From positions 78,472-142,471 of the forward strand of contig JANQRB010000025.1 in assembly GCA_028284775.1 (NCBI GenBank): a DNA stretch of 64,000 nt. Direction: 5' to 3'. Numbering within the stretch: position 1 is the first letter of the stretch; every line of letters begins with the position of its first letter. The position numbers and the translations under genes are program-made. Positions 17,355-26,163 of the stretch are shown piece by piece. Under the pieces are notes generated by a model. That model had not been told where the DNA came from, ran no database searches, and saw only the letters and a list, made by a program, of their open reading frames with translations. The stretch is from Candidatus Kapaibacterium sp. Lineage in GTDB: Bacteria > Bacteroidota > Ignavibacteria > Kapaibacteriales > UBA7675.

Positions 17355-19190
17355 ATGTTAAACAATGGTATCAGCATGCAGCTAAACGATACATTCCTGA
17401 ATCGCTTCTTTGCACCGGCGCGTAAAGCCTTACATAGTCAAGGCGAACTGATTTCTCAGGAACGACTTGATTCGATTCTTCGCGGCGAAGGCCAGACATT
17501 CGGCAGCGGGGTTCGGATCTTGCGCGCGCAAAGACGCCCCGCAATCAATTACCTCCTCGTCGGTCTGGCCGTCGCCGCCGTTGGAGGCAGCTCTTATTTG
17601 CTGTTTGTTGAGTCCACCAACAAATTGCGCCCCCTGCATCAAACGGAAGACGTCACGCTCGATCATGCAACCACTTCTTTGGTCCGAGAAGCCCGGCAAG
17701 TCGAGGCCGGCAAGGATCAGGCACCAGCGTCAGGAAGGACGACCGCCGCCGAACGGGTCCAGGCCCGATCGCAGCCCGATGAGTCGGCGTTCCAAGCGGG
17801 CGACCAGGAGCTGCGCCAGACCAATGCGATCGCGGATCAAGCAGAGCAAGACCGGCGCGAAATACCGAACGAGCCCGGCAGCAATGCCTTTATTCCCGAC
17901 AGTTCGCTTCGCAGCCGGCCTAACGGAGAAGTCCGGGTAGTGTATGTCGACAATGTCGTTAATGAACAATTGCCTCACGCGTCGACGTCGATCCCATCGT
18001 CGACGTCGATCCCATCGAATGATGCGTCCGAGTCTCCGGCTACCCGCTTCTTCACACAGCATACAATAGTGTCCGCCGAGCTCAGGTCCGTCGCTCTGGT
18101 ACCCAAAAGCTCGCTTCTCGGCAAGCCCGATCGAAAGATTCGGGTGAGATATCGCAACAGGGCCCTTGATCGACGACGGCATGATCAGGCCTCCACTAGT
18201 CCGGCTGCCCGGTTTGCGCAGGACAGCATCGACGGCTCCCGCTTGCTGGAGTTAACTGCCGACGAGTTGCTGCCGCTCGGTATCGCCCCGGTCGAGCGGG
18301 GGATTGTCTTTCGCTGGCGACATGACAGCTCCGGCAGCATATTGGGACAATACATCCTGATGGATGGGACGCGCTTCATCCGGAAGGAATCGGACCTGCC
18401 CGAGCAGCTAGCGGCTCCGCCCTGCAATCCGGTTCTGGTGACCGACGATCTGGGCGCCAAACGCATGATGCAGTTTGACGACAAAAAAACGGATACCGCC
18501 CTGGCCGCCGCGATAGACAGCCTGCCGCTGGATTCGCCCTTGAGAGATTCCCTTGAAGCAGTGCTGCATAAGCAAGCGCGGGACAATGTCGATCGCAGCA
18601 TCAATACCCTTGTCCCGATCCTCGTGCGCACAGGCTACGAATTCACGACTCAGGATAAATCCGATAAGCGCTGGCGACCGGATTGCATCCTGTGGTACAG
18701 GCCCGAGAAGGCCCTGCTTGCTGTCCTGCCGGAGCCCTATCGCCGACAGCTGCAGGCCGAGCTTCACCGCCTCTCAGCTAATGCCATAATTAACAAGCGG
18801 CCACTGGATTATGCTGTCAGCCCTGCAACGGCATCGACAGACGACAGGACAACTGCTCTTGCAGATCAAGTTTTTCATGATACTCTGACCGGCAACGAGT
18901 TGATGAATATCTGGCGCAACAGCTCGGATCACGTCACTTCCTTCAGGGTCTTTCCCAACCCGGCGCATGACCAATGCGAGTATAAATTTCAGCTTCAGAG
19001 CGACCAAGTGCTTGCTGTGACGCTTCATACGGTCGACGGCAAACAGATTCGTGTGATACGCAAGCCGCGCTTTTTGAGAGCCGGCCGGCATCGCTCTGTG
19101 TTTTCTGTTCACGATCTGAGCGCGGGCATGTATTTGCTTGTGTTGAGAATGACCGACAGCGAGCTTGTGCAGAGACTGATTGTGGAATAA
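17355..19190 (+). CDS. membrane-anchored putative anti-sigma-like protein with T9SS-type C-terminal domain
   Basis: A 611-residue protein, 20 bases after the sigma factor. Residues 1-60 are soluble and charged, residues 64-85 form one transmembrane helix (INYLLVGLAVAAVGGSSYLLF), followed by a low-complexity linker rich in Asp, Ser and Gln and a ~300-residue domain I do not recognise. The last ~80 residues match a T9SS sorting domain: 'FRVFPNPAHDQ', 'VTLHTVDGKQI', ending 'LSAGMYLLVLRM'. A cytoplasmic head, one span and an external tail next to an ECF sigma gene is the usual anti-sigma layout, but I find no zinc-binding HxxxCxxC motif. A sorting domain on a protein without a cleavable signal peptide is unusual. 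Start could also be the ATG at 17376. Confidence 0.82.
   Translation: MLNNGISMQLNDTFLNRFFAPARKALHSQGELISQERLDSILRGEGQTFGSGVRILRAQRRPAINYLLVGLAVAAVGGSSYLLFVESTNKLRPLHQTEDVTLDHATTSLVREARQVEAGKDQAPASGRTTAAERVQARSQPDESAFQAGDQELRQTNAIADQAEQDRREIPNEPGSNAFIPDSSLRSRPNGEVRVVYVDNVVNEQLPHASTSIPSSTSIPSNDASESPATRFFTQHTIVSAELRSVALVPKSSLLGKPDRKIRVRYRNRALDRRRHDQASTSPAARFAQDSIDGSRLLELTADELLPLGIAPVERGIVFRWRHDSSGSILGQYILMDGTRFIRKESDLPEQLAAPPCNPVLVTDDLGAKRMMQFDDKKTDTALAAAIDSLPLDSPLRDSLEAVLHKQARDNVDRSINTLVPILVRTGYEFTTQDKSDKRWRPDCILWYRPEKALLAVLPEPYRRQLQAELHRLSANAIINKRPLDYAVSPATASTDDRTTALADQVFHDTLTGNELMNIWRNSSDHVTSFRVFPNPAHDQCEYKFQLQSDQVLAVTLHTVDGKQIRVIRKPRFLRAGRHRSVFSVHDLSAGMYLLVLRMTDSELVQRLIVE
17982..18017 (+). 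repeat. 18-bp perfect tandem duplication inside the membrane-anchored protein
   Basis: The unit TCGACGTCGATCCCATCG occurs twice back to back, in frame, and encodes STSIPS twice in the linker after the transmembrane segment. It looks like a recent slippage duplication in a flexible region. Confidence 0.9.
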
Positions 19191-19348
19191 TGTCCTGTGC
19201 CCGACCAAAATTGTTAGTCCGGGTCCAATTCCGAAACTGCGGATTCCATCGGTATAAGTCATGCGAAATTCGACGAAGCCAACCGGATACAATATTTGTC
19301 AGGCAGCGCAGACATAGATCTAAACTTCTGCACACAAGCTGAAAGAAC

Positions 19349-20332
19349 ATGTACATGGCGGCAATCCCGAAGTCTGTGAGACACAGGAATTTAGGTAGCT
19401 CAGACATTAAAATTTCCCCTATCGGTCTTGGAACGTGGCAGTTTTCCGCTGCTCAGGGATTGAGTACATACTTTTGGCCGACTCTAGCAGATGAAGTAAC
19501 AAATGAAATTGTCGAGACTGCGCTGGACCATGGTATCAATTGGTTTGACACCGCGGAAATGTATGGCAAGGGGCGCTCCGAACAAGCTCTGGCGCTTGCT
19601 CTGAGAGAGGCCGGCAAATCAAATGGCGAAGTTGTCATAGCTACAAAGTGGTCACCTGCGTTCCGGACAGCGCGTTCGATCAAAAATACTATTGCTGAAC
19701 GACTTCGCTGTCTCGCAGGATACTCTATCGATCTTCATCAAATTCACCAACCTATATCATTCTCATCAATTGAAGCAGAAATGGAGGCGATGGCGGAGCT
19801 GGCGGCAGCAGGTATGATTCGGGCTGTGGGAGTCAGTAATTTTTCTGCAAACCAGATGCGACGAGCGCATAAAGCTCTTGCTCGCCGCGGCCTGTCTCTT
19901 GCATCTAACCAGGTTAAGTATAGTCTCCTCGATCGCCGCATCGAAAGAAATGGCGTGCTGGATACGGCCAAAGAGCTCGGGATCACTATAATAGCCTATT
20001 CTCCGCTCGAGATGGGGCTGCTTAGTGGCAAGTTTCACGACAATCCGGAATTATTGCTTAACACTCCTCTTCTTCGGAAAATGATAGTACGCAAGAAACT
20101 CCGGAAAAGCCATTCGCTCATCGAGCTGCTTAAGGTCTGCTCGGAAAGCTACAATGTCACACCGTCCCAGATTGCCCTCAACTGGCTAATTAACTTCCAT
20201 GGCGATGTGGTCGTGGCAATTCCCGGCGCTACGAAGGCAAGTCATATAGAGCAAAGTGCGGGGGCAATGAATTTCAATTTATCCGATCAGGACAAGATCC
20301 AATTAGATGAAGTGTCACGTCAGCTTGATTAA
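19349..20332 (+). CDS. aldo/keto reductase
   Basis: A 327-residue TIM-barrel oxidoreductase of the aldo/keto reductase superfamily, which reduces aldehydes or ketones with NADPH. The catalytic tetrad is visible: Asp67 and Tyr72 in 'WFDTAEMYG', Lys100 in 'VIATKW', His133 in 'LHQIHQP'. Further family motifs: 'RNLGSSDIKISPIGLGTWQ' at the N-terminus, 'IRAVGVSNFS' and 'QVKYSLLDR', 'IIAYSPLEMGLLSGK', and the NADPH-binding 'VAIPGATKASHIEQ' near the C-terminus. Length is normal. Start at 19349 or the second ATG at 19355. The substrate cannot be told. Codon and base use look more AT-rich than in the neighbouring giant genes. Confidence 0.95.
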   Translation: MYMAAIPKSVRHRNLGSSDIKISPIGLGTWQFSAAQGLSTYFWPTLADEVTNEIVETALDHGINWFDTAEMYGKGRSEQALALALREAGKSNGEVVIATKWSPAFRTARSIKNTIAERLRCLAGYSIDLHQIHQPISFSSIEAEMEAMAELAAAGMIRAVGVSNFSANQMRRAHKALARRGLSLASNQVKYSLLDRRIERNGVLDTAKELGITIIAYSPLEMGLLSGKFHDNPELLLNTPLLRKMIVRKKLRKSHSLIELLKVCSESYNVTPSQIALNWLINFHGDVVVAIPGATKASHIEQSAGAMNFNLSDQDKIQLDEVSRQLD

Positions 20333-20485
20333 GAATCCATTTGTTCGCTTATTGCCCGATTCCTCAATGCCGGCGCTCGAAATATTGTCGGATACCACAG
20401 ATACGATATCGCTAATTTCGCGCTATGGGTAAGTTAAGCCCCCGGTGCATTATTGCCTGGCTGGAAGCCCGGAGTTAAACATATT

Positions 20486-21364
20486 TCATTTCAGATGACG
20501 GCTGAAAAAAGCCCTTAGCTCTTCCTTGTAATGCCGTACCCAGTCCCCGGTACTGTGACTTCCGTTGGAAATTATTCTGAGCGTGCTTTCGTTGCCCAGG
20601 GAAGTTAAGCTCTCATGCAAAAGCTCCGCCTGACAGACAGGAACGATTTCATCCAGATAACCATGCATGATATAAAATGGCGGCAGCCCTTCTTTAACAT
20701 AGGTAAGAGGACTGGCGTTTATCGCTGCTTCCTGAACATCCTTCAATGCTCCTCCTAACAGTCGCCCTTCGCAGGAATCCTGCGATGAATGTTCCATGGC
20801 GGGTGTCACTTCTTCCGGAAACTCATCCATCCGATTAAAATCAATTGGTGCACAAAACGCCGCAACAGCCTGCACTGAGCTTGGCTGTCCAGGCCAGGGA
20901 CCTTCGCCCTCCAGAGCGGGAGCATCACTGGTCACGCCCAATAGAGCTGCCAGATGGCCACCGGAAGAGCCGCCCCATACGCCAATTTTCGCAGGGTTGA
21001 CATTATATTTTGCGGCATTTGCCCGAATCCAACGAACAGCGCATTTGGCATCATGGATTTGAGCGGGAAATGCGGCCGCATCTGTTAAGCGGTAATCTGA
21101 AGCAACACAAAAATAGCCGGCCTCCGCAAAGGCGAACAAGCGTTCAAAAGCTGCTCTGCGATTCCCCCAGCGCCAGCCGCCGCCATGAAGGTGGAGCAAA
21201 GCCGGCATCGGATCAGGTGGCGAGATTCTGGGTCTGATAATGTCCAGGTGCAGTTCACTTTCGCCCGCACGCGCCAGATAGACGTTAGGTATGAGTTCGA
21301 CGCCGGCCGGTAAGGGCCAACCCTCTTCCGGATAACCTTGAATCGGATAACTTTCTAATTTCAT
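20486..21364 (-). CDS. alpha/beta hydrolase, esterase/lipase (HSL or BD-FAE-like)
   Basis: A 292-residue cytoplasmic alpha/beta-hydrolase. The oxyanion motif HGGG is at residues 60-63 ('LHLHGGGWRWG'), the nucleophile elbow G-S-S-G-G has Ser134 ('GVWGGSSGGHLAALLG'), the acid is likely the Asp in 'HGYLDEIVPV' and the His is in 'SNGSHSTGDW'. There is no signal peptide. The pattern fits carboxylesterases acting on small acyl esters, close to the bacterial 'alpha/beta hydrolase fold-3' and BD-FAE groups. It is separated from the flavoprotein gene by about 250 bases and has the same orientation. Substrate unknown. Confidence 0.93.
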   Translation of the reverse strand: MKLESYPIQGYPEEGWPLPAGVELIPNVYLARAGESELHLDIIRPRISPPDPMPALLHLHGGGWRWGNRRAAFERLFAFAEAGYFCVASDYRLTDAAAFPAQIHDAKCAVRWIRANAAKYNVNPAKIGVWGGSSGGHLAALLGVTSDAPALEGEGPWPGQPSSVQAVAAFCAPIDFNRMDEFPEEVTPAMEHSSQDSCEGRLLGGALKDVQEAAINASPLTYVKEGLPPFYIMHGYLDEIVPVCQAELLHESLTSLGNESTLRIISNGSHSTGDWVRHYKEELRAFFSRHLK

Positions 21365-21618
21365 AGCGCTGCTGTCCGAGACAAATTCACAAAATTCTGA
21401 ATGTCTTTTCCAAAATTTGCTGCTTTTCGCAATGAAGGTCGTATTCTGCGCCAGGTAGTTTCCAGCAGAGAGACTCTGGCTGAGCTCGCCGAATGCAAAG
21501 GCCGTTTACGGGGCGCAATTATTGTGCTATCACGGACATTCGTCCTTTACTGCAAGCCCCTCCCTACTGAGGGCCATGCCGGGCGCTGATAGCCCTTCAG
21601 GTAAATGGCTTGTGACAA

Positions 21619-22539
21619 TTAAACAATCCATCGTTCATCAATTATCTCCTGCGTAATCATTTCGGCAACATAGGAACCTTCGGCGGCGGCTCCAATGACA
21701 CCCGTAAAGCCGTTTTTGGCATCACCGACAATATAGAGACCTTCCACATCCGTCTTACCCCAGTCATTGCTTTTGTATGTCCCCCATTCGCCTGTTTCAA
21801 CACCCAGTTTTGCCGGAATATCGGTCGCCTGCCTTTCACCGGTGCTGAAGAGGAAGCCACCGGTCCGCGAAATAAGCTCGCCGCCTGCGAGCTTAACTGC
21901 CTGCAGTTTGCCATTTTCTGAAATCAGCTCGGCGATCTTGTCCTGAATGACCCGGATCTTGTTTTTGGCCAGAGTCAGCCTCTCTTCCTCACTGATTGCA
22001 TTCGCTCCAGCAGTAAACACAACCAAATCGCTTGTCCAATTGCTGATCGTTTTCGCAAACTGCCCGACTCCTTCATCCTGTCCGAACAAGGCAAGCGGCT
22101 CGTTACGCCGCTCCCAGCCATCACAAAAGGGACAGGGGTATACTGTATTGCCATATACTTCTTCAATGCCCTTCAGACCGATTTTTGAGACATTATCTCT
22201 GAATCCGCTGGCAAAGACAAGGCGTTTGCTGTTAAACACGCGTCCACCGTCAGTTGTGATGGTATACCCTGATTCGCTTTGGCGCGCCTGCTCTACTCGT
22301 CCCTTACGATACTCGACAGTTTCGTATTGTTCCAGTTGTTTTTTGGCAATCCGCAGCAGCTCGCCGGGGTGGTATCCGTCGCGCGTAAAAAAGCCATGCG
22401 ATGCCTGTGTGACAAGGTTTCTGGGCATTTCATCACTAATAATGACCGTGTTAATCATTGCTCTTCCCAACACAAGAGCGGCACTCATTCCGGCCGGCCC
22501 TCCACCGATGATCAAGACATCCAGTTGTTCGTTCTTCAT
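21619..22539 (-). CDS. thioredoxin reductase-like NAD(P)/FAD-dependent oxidoreductase
   Basis: A 306-residue flavoprotein of the thioredoxin-reductase fold. FAD-binding GGGPAG lies at residues 12-17, the redox-active pair Cys136-Pro-Phe-Cys139 is in 'VYPCPFCDGWE', and the C-terminal FAD motif reads 'GLYIVGDAKNG'. The second Rossmann loop ('LALFGQDEGVGQF') is degenerate relative to the usual GxGxxA NADPH loop, so the electron donor is uncertain. The active-site pair is CPFC rather than the classical CATC of TrxB, as in the group of stand-alone TrxR-like oxidoreductases that do not reduce normal thioredoxin. It is preceded by a TetR regulator gene on the same strand, probably its regulator. Confidence 0.92.
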   Translation of the reverse strand: MKNEQLDVLIIGGGPAGMSAALVLGRAMINTVIISDEMPRNLVTQASHGFFTRDGYHPGELLRIAKKQLEQYETVEYRKGRVEQARQSESGYTITTDGGRVFNSKRLVFASGFRDNVSKIGLKGIEEVYGNTVYPCPFCDGWERRNEPLALFGQDEGVGQFAKTISNWTSDLVVFTAGANAISEEERLTLAKNKIRVIQDKIAELISENGKLQAVKLAGGELISRTGGFLFSTGERQATDIPAKLGVETGEWGTYKSNDWGKTDVEGLYIVGDAKNGFTGVIGAAAEGSYVAEMITQEIIDERWIV

Positions 22540-22604
22540 ATTGAATTCTCTTATGATGTATTTGTAATACTACTGCTTTGTCAATTAAGTTATTCAGTAT
22601 TCTC

Positions 22605-22691
22605 CTCCCCTTTAGAAAAAGGGGAGGTTGGGAGGGGTTATGAACTCTCAAGGTCTTACTAACTCCCCTGGCCCCTCTTTCAAAAGAGGGG
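22605..22691. repeat. double-hairpin REP-like intergenic element
   Basis: Two perfect inverted repeats lie about 45 bases apart. The first (22605-22626) pairs CTCCCCTTT with AAAGGGGAG around a four-base loop; the second (22672-22691) pairs CCCCTCTTT with AAAGAGGGG around CA. The two stems are related in sequence (CCCCTTT/CCCCTCTTT), and the outer sequence GAGGGGTT...AACTCCCC adds further complementarity. This resembles the paired palindromes of REP/REPIN-type elements in Bacteroidota genomes. It could also attenuate transcription between the TetR gene and the flavoprotein gene. Confidence 0.75.
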
Positions 22692-22812
22692 AACTAGAAT
22701 AAACTAAATTGAAAAAGCAGTAGCATCATAAAAACGTTAAGGCATCAAACCGTGGATGCACCGATATCTATGATTCGAATTCGTGACACTCTCCACTGTT
22801 CATCTTGACACC

Positions 22813-23367
22813 TTAAACTGAAGACCCCCTGGGCGACATCACTCCACTAACAAAAGCATTCCATCCCAGTTCGTTTGCTTTCCTGGGAGCGATCACGCCA
22901 TCGTTCACAGCCTGATTTGTGCTCCTGACGATGGCCATCCAAACGTAAGCCAACCACTCATTATCGAGCCGTATGTCTATCACATGTTCTGATTTCAGCT
23001 TATCAAGTACACCGTAGAATAAAGCGCTCATTTCCTTGAATTGCGCCTGGATGTCACTTTCAGCAAATTGATCGGCAAATTTCTGACAGAACTCATAATG
23101 CTGCCCCTTTGCAATATCGTCTTCGAACATCTTCCGCAATTGGTCGATCGGAGCATTATGCAGGCTAATACTGGTTTTTACATCGGCCAGCATTCTCTGC
23201 ATAATACTCTGTGCGCAGGCCTTGATCATGTTTTCTCGTGAGCTGAAATAGCGATGCAATGATCTTCGGCTGACACCTGCTTTCTCCGCGATCACATCCA
23301 GATTGGAAGAGGGGTCTTCATTGAGCACGGCAATCGCCGACCGGATCAGAAGTTCTTTTGTAGTCAT
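22813..23367 (-). CDS. TetR-family transcriptional regulator
   Basis: A 184-residue repressor. The N-terminal helix-turn-helix is seen at about residues 20-48 ('NLDVIAEKAGVSRRSLHRYFSSRENMIKA'), typical of TetR DNA-binding domains. The C-terminal ligand domain is all-helical and not diagnostic. It is transcribed toward the thioredoxin-reductase-like gene 270 bases downstream and may control it and itself. No operator could be assigned. Confidence 0.93.
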   Translation of the reverse strand: MTTKELLIRSAIAVLNEDPSSNLDVIAEKAGVSRRSLHRYFSSRENMIKACAQSIMQRMLADVKTSISLHNAPIDQLRKMFEDDIAKGQHYEFCQKFADQFAESDIQAQFKEMSALFYGVLDKLKSEHVIDIRLDNEWLAYVWMAIVRSTNQAVNDGVIAPRKANELGWNAFVSGVMSPRGSSV

Positions 23368-24053
23368 TTCTCACAATTGAGACATCTGTCATATTTTTGT
23401 GACAAATATAAGAGCAAAACAATTGAGGACAAGGGATTTTTCTCGTTGAGCAATGGAAAGAAAATTTAGGCTCTGTACCGGAAATACTACTCCGATCACA
23501 ATCTCCAAGGCGGTGAGGTCTTCCGGTAGCCGTACTAAAAATTCTCAATCAACAGCGTCCTTTTTCCGGGAAGTTTCATTCACATAAGCTCTTCCATTGT
23601 CTTGCCCAGTGTGGTTAATGTGGACAAAGACAGTAAGGCCAGGACAATGCCCTTGGAGAGTGCTTCATCCGACCTGCTGATTTTACGCTTTGCCGGTATT
23701 GTCTCACAGCTCTGCAAGATATTTCTGACAATCGGCAGTCTGCTGCCGGTTAACAACAGTCGTGGAGATGCCGGGCCTGCACAGATGGATCATGACTTCG
23801 AGCTGATCACCACGGTCCACTGCCATCGCAGAACATTGATTGCTGAAGACTATTTAGATGATTACTTCTTTCCAAAGACAGATATAAGGCCAACAATCGA
23901 GGTCCCGACCAGGACTCAGAAACGCATCGGGTTTAAGGTTGCGGCAGGTTTAAACATCTTTAAATTGACAACTGCCAGTGATCCCAATCTTTAAACACGA
24001 ACATTAAACATGCTCAGTTGAGGAGGCGACAGCCGCCGTAAACGAGATTCTGA
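23368..24053. other. intergenic region without recognised gene
   Basis: Nearly 690 bases between the TetR start and the IspG stop. A 130-codon plus-strand frame (23602-23994) exists; its translation shows no family, no signal peptide and no clear ribosome binding site, so I do not call it. The part just upstream of 23367 is AT-rich and probably holds the TetR promoter. The rest may be decayed sequence. Confidence 0.4.
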
Positions 24054-26024
24054 CTATTTCTCTGATTCGACCCAATTGCCGTCTTCCCGAATCAGGTCGA
24101 TCAAGGCATCGACAGCTTCGGCGGTATTAACAGATTTGCGCACCACTTCTTGACCGCGGTACAGCGAGATTTTGCCGGGTCCCGAGCCGACATATCCGTA
24201 ATCGGCATCGGCCATTTCACCGGGGCCGTTGACGATGCAGCCCATGATTCCGATCTTAACACCTTTCAGATGATTCGTCCGCGCGCGAATCCTGGCGGTG
24301 GTCTCCTGCAGATCAAAGAGGGTCCGCCCGCAGGATGGACAGGAAATGTACTCGGTTTTGGAAATTCGCGTACGCGTTGCCTGCAGGATGCCGAAGGCCA
24401 GGTTGTTAAGCCGGCGATGGCTGATGTCCGCCGCCTGCAGCCAGAGTCCGTCGCCCAGGCCGTCCAGCAACAATGCGCCGCAGTCGGTGGCTGCGTATAA
24501 GAGTACATCATCCTGCTGCAGATCCGGGTAACGCTGCCTGATGATGACCGGCGCCGGGCAATTAGCTTCCAGCAGGCTGATGAAGGCCCGACGCTGTTCC
24601 GGCATTCCGCGCCACCCGGCGGCATCGAGCACCAGCACGGCGCTGGGATCGTCGGTGAGGGCCGTCATAAAACGGTCTGTCAGGTCCTGAATGCCGGCGC
24701 TGACAAAGTTTAGTTCGTCTGAACGATCAGCGTTCTCAAGAAATTCATCGGCAGTTAACAAGGGCAGGGCAGCGCCCCGCTCCGACCCCGCGGATCGCCA
24801 CGCGGCATAGTCGCTGATGCAGCGCAGCGTTCCCGGTAGCTCGAAGTCGATCCGCGCCGTGCCCAGGTAGACGAAATCACAGGCCATGTCGGCGATATGC
24901 CACTTGTCCAGCGGGACCGAATAGTTGTAGCCCAGTCCGGCAAAAACGGCGGGTCCCGGCGCTGACAGATGACTGAGATCGGCGACGACGACGGGAACGG
25001 CTTTTGCACCGATCGTAGCTCGCTGCGCGCTTGTCCGACGCCTGTAGTGAAAGGGGTCAATCGGCGAATGAATAACCGGCGGCAGCGGCGCTGCCTCGTC
25101 TCTCCTGCGATAGCGCTCGGCCAGCGCGCGCGCGACCGGAATTTCGTGCTCCGGCTCTTCGGTCAGCGAAACGCGAATCGTATCGCCGAGCCCGTCTTCC
25201 AGCAGGGTGCCGATTCCGACGGCGGACTTAATTCGCCCGTCTTCCCCATCGCCGGCTTCGGTGACTCCCAGGTGCAGCGGATAATTCATTCCTTCCTTCT
25301 TCATCGTCGCGACGAGCAGACGATAGGCCTGTACCATCACCTGCGGATTGCTGGCCTTCATCGAGAGCACGATATTGTGAAAACTCAAATCTTCGCAGAT
25401 ACGCAGGAATTCAAGCGCCGACTCCACCATCCCGAGCGGTGTATCGCCATAGCGGCTCATGATGCGATCGGAGAGCGAGCCGTGGTTGGTGCCGATGCGC
25501 ATGGCGGTGCCATACTCCTTGCAGACCGCTACCAGCGGCGCAAAACGCTTGTAAATGCGATCGAGCTCCGCCTGATAAGCATCGTCGCTGTAGTCGATGG
25601 TCTGGAATTTTTTGCGGTCGGCATAATTGCCGGGGTTAATGCGTACTTTCTCAACAATTCGAGCGGCAAGTTCGGCGGCATTCGGCGTAAAGTGAATGTC
25701 GGCTACGAGCGGTGCCCTGTAGCCACGCCGTCGCAGCTCGCCGCGAATGACTTCCAGGTTACGGGCTTCGCGTAAACTCGGGGCCGTAATACGAACGTAT
25801 TCGCAGCCCGCCTCGATCATTCGGATACTTTGCGCAACCGTTGCCGCTGTGTCCATCGTGTCGGTGGTGGTCATGGACTGCAGGCGAATCGGATTGGTGC
25901 CTCCCAGCGGCACATCGCCTATCTGCACTTCCCTCGTCGGCCAACGTTGGTATTCCGTCAGGCTGCTGCAGTAGTCAAGTGAAACAAGACGGCTGTCCGG
26001 TCCGGAGGCGAGCCCTGTATCCAT
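24054..26024 (-). CDS. ispG: 4-hydroxy-3-methylbut-2-en-1-yl diphosphate synthase, long form
   Basis: The 656-residue IspG (GcpE) converts MEcPP to HMBPP in the MEP isoprenoid pathway using a [4Fe-4S] cluster. The N-terminal TIM barrel shows 'PIRLQSMTTTDTMDTAATVAQ', 'YVRITAPS', 'LVADIHFTPNAA' and 'VRINPGNYAD'. The C-terminal Fe-S domain holds the cluster cysteines in 'ISCPSCGRTLFD' and 'GIMGCIVNGPGEMADADYGYVG'. Between them (about residues 300-530) is the large extra domain of the long type found in Bacteroidota, Chlorobi, Chlamydiae and plants; short bacterial forms have about 370 residues. The cysteine and Glu (NGPGE) residues are intact, so it should be active. It probably forms its own transcription unit. 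Confidence 0.97.
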   Translation of the reverse strand: MDTGLASGPDSRLVSLDYCSSLTEYQRWPTREVQIGDVPLGGTNPIRLQSMTTTDTMDTAATVAQSIRMIEAGCEYVRITAPSLREARNLEVIRGELRRRGYRAPLVADIHFTPNAAELAARIVEKVRINPGNYADRKKFQTIDYSDDAYQAELDRIYKRFAPLVAVCKEYGTAMRIGTNHGSLSDRIMSRYGDTPLGMVESALEFLRICEDLSFHNIVLSMKASNPQVMVQAYRLLVATMKKEGMNYPLHLGVTEAGDGEDGRIKSAVGIGTLLEDGLGDTIRVSLTEEPEHEIPVARALAERYRRRDEAAPLPPVIHSPIDPFHYRRRTSAQRATIGAKAVPVVVADLSHLSAPGPAVFAGLGYNYSVPLDKWHIADMACDFVYLGTARIDFELPGTLRCISDYAAWRSAGSERGAALPLLTADEFLENADRSDELNFVSAGIQDLTDRFMTALTDDPSAVLVLDAAGWRGMPEQRRAFISLLEANCPAPVIIRQRYPDLQQDDVLLYAATDCGALLLDGLGDGLWLQAADISHRRLNNLAFGILQATRTRISKTEYISCPSCGRTLFDLQETTARIRARTNHLKGVKIGIMGCIVNGPGEMADADYGYVGSGPGKISLYRGQEVVRKSVNTAEAVDALIDLIREDGNWVESEK

Positions 26025-26163
26025 ACGGCTTTCGCTTTCGATTGTGAAGAGGCGGCGCGGCTCCGCATTCTTTATTGCCGCTGCGTCCTGTACCCGCAGG
26101 CCGGGCTGCAGGTTCAGCGCTCAACAGCTCAGTATGTCGGTTGGCAGCCGCAAATATTGGATC

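Noticed and set aside
23602..23994. A possible 130-residue protein
   Set aside because: No ribosome binding site, no family signature, odd composition. Kept only as a note in the intergenic entry.
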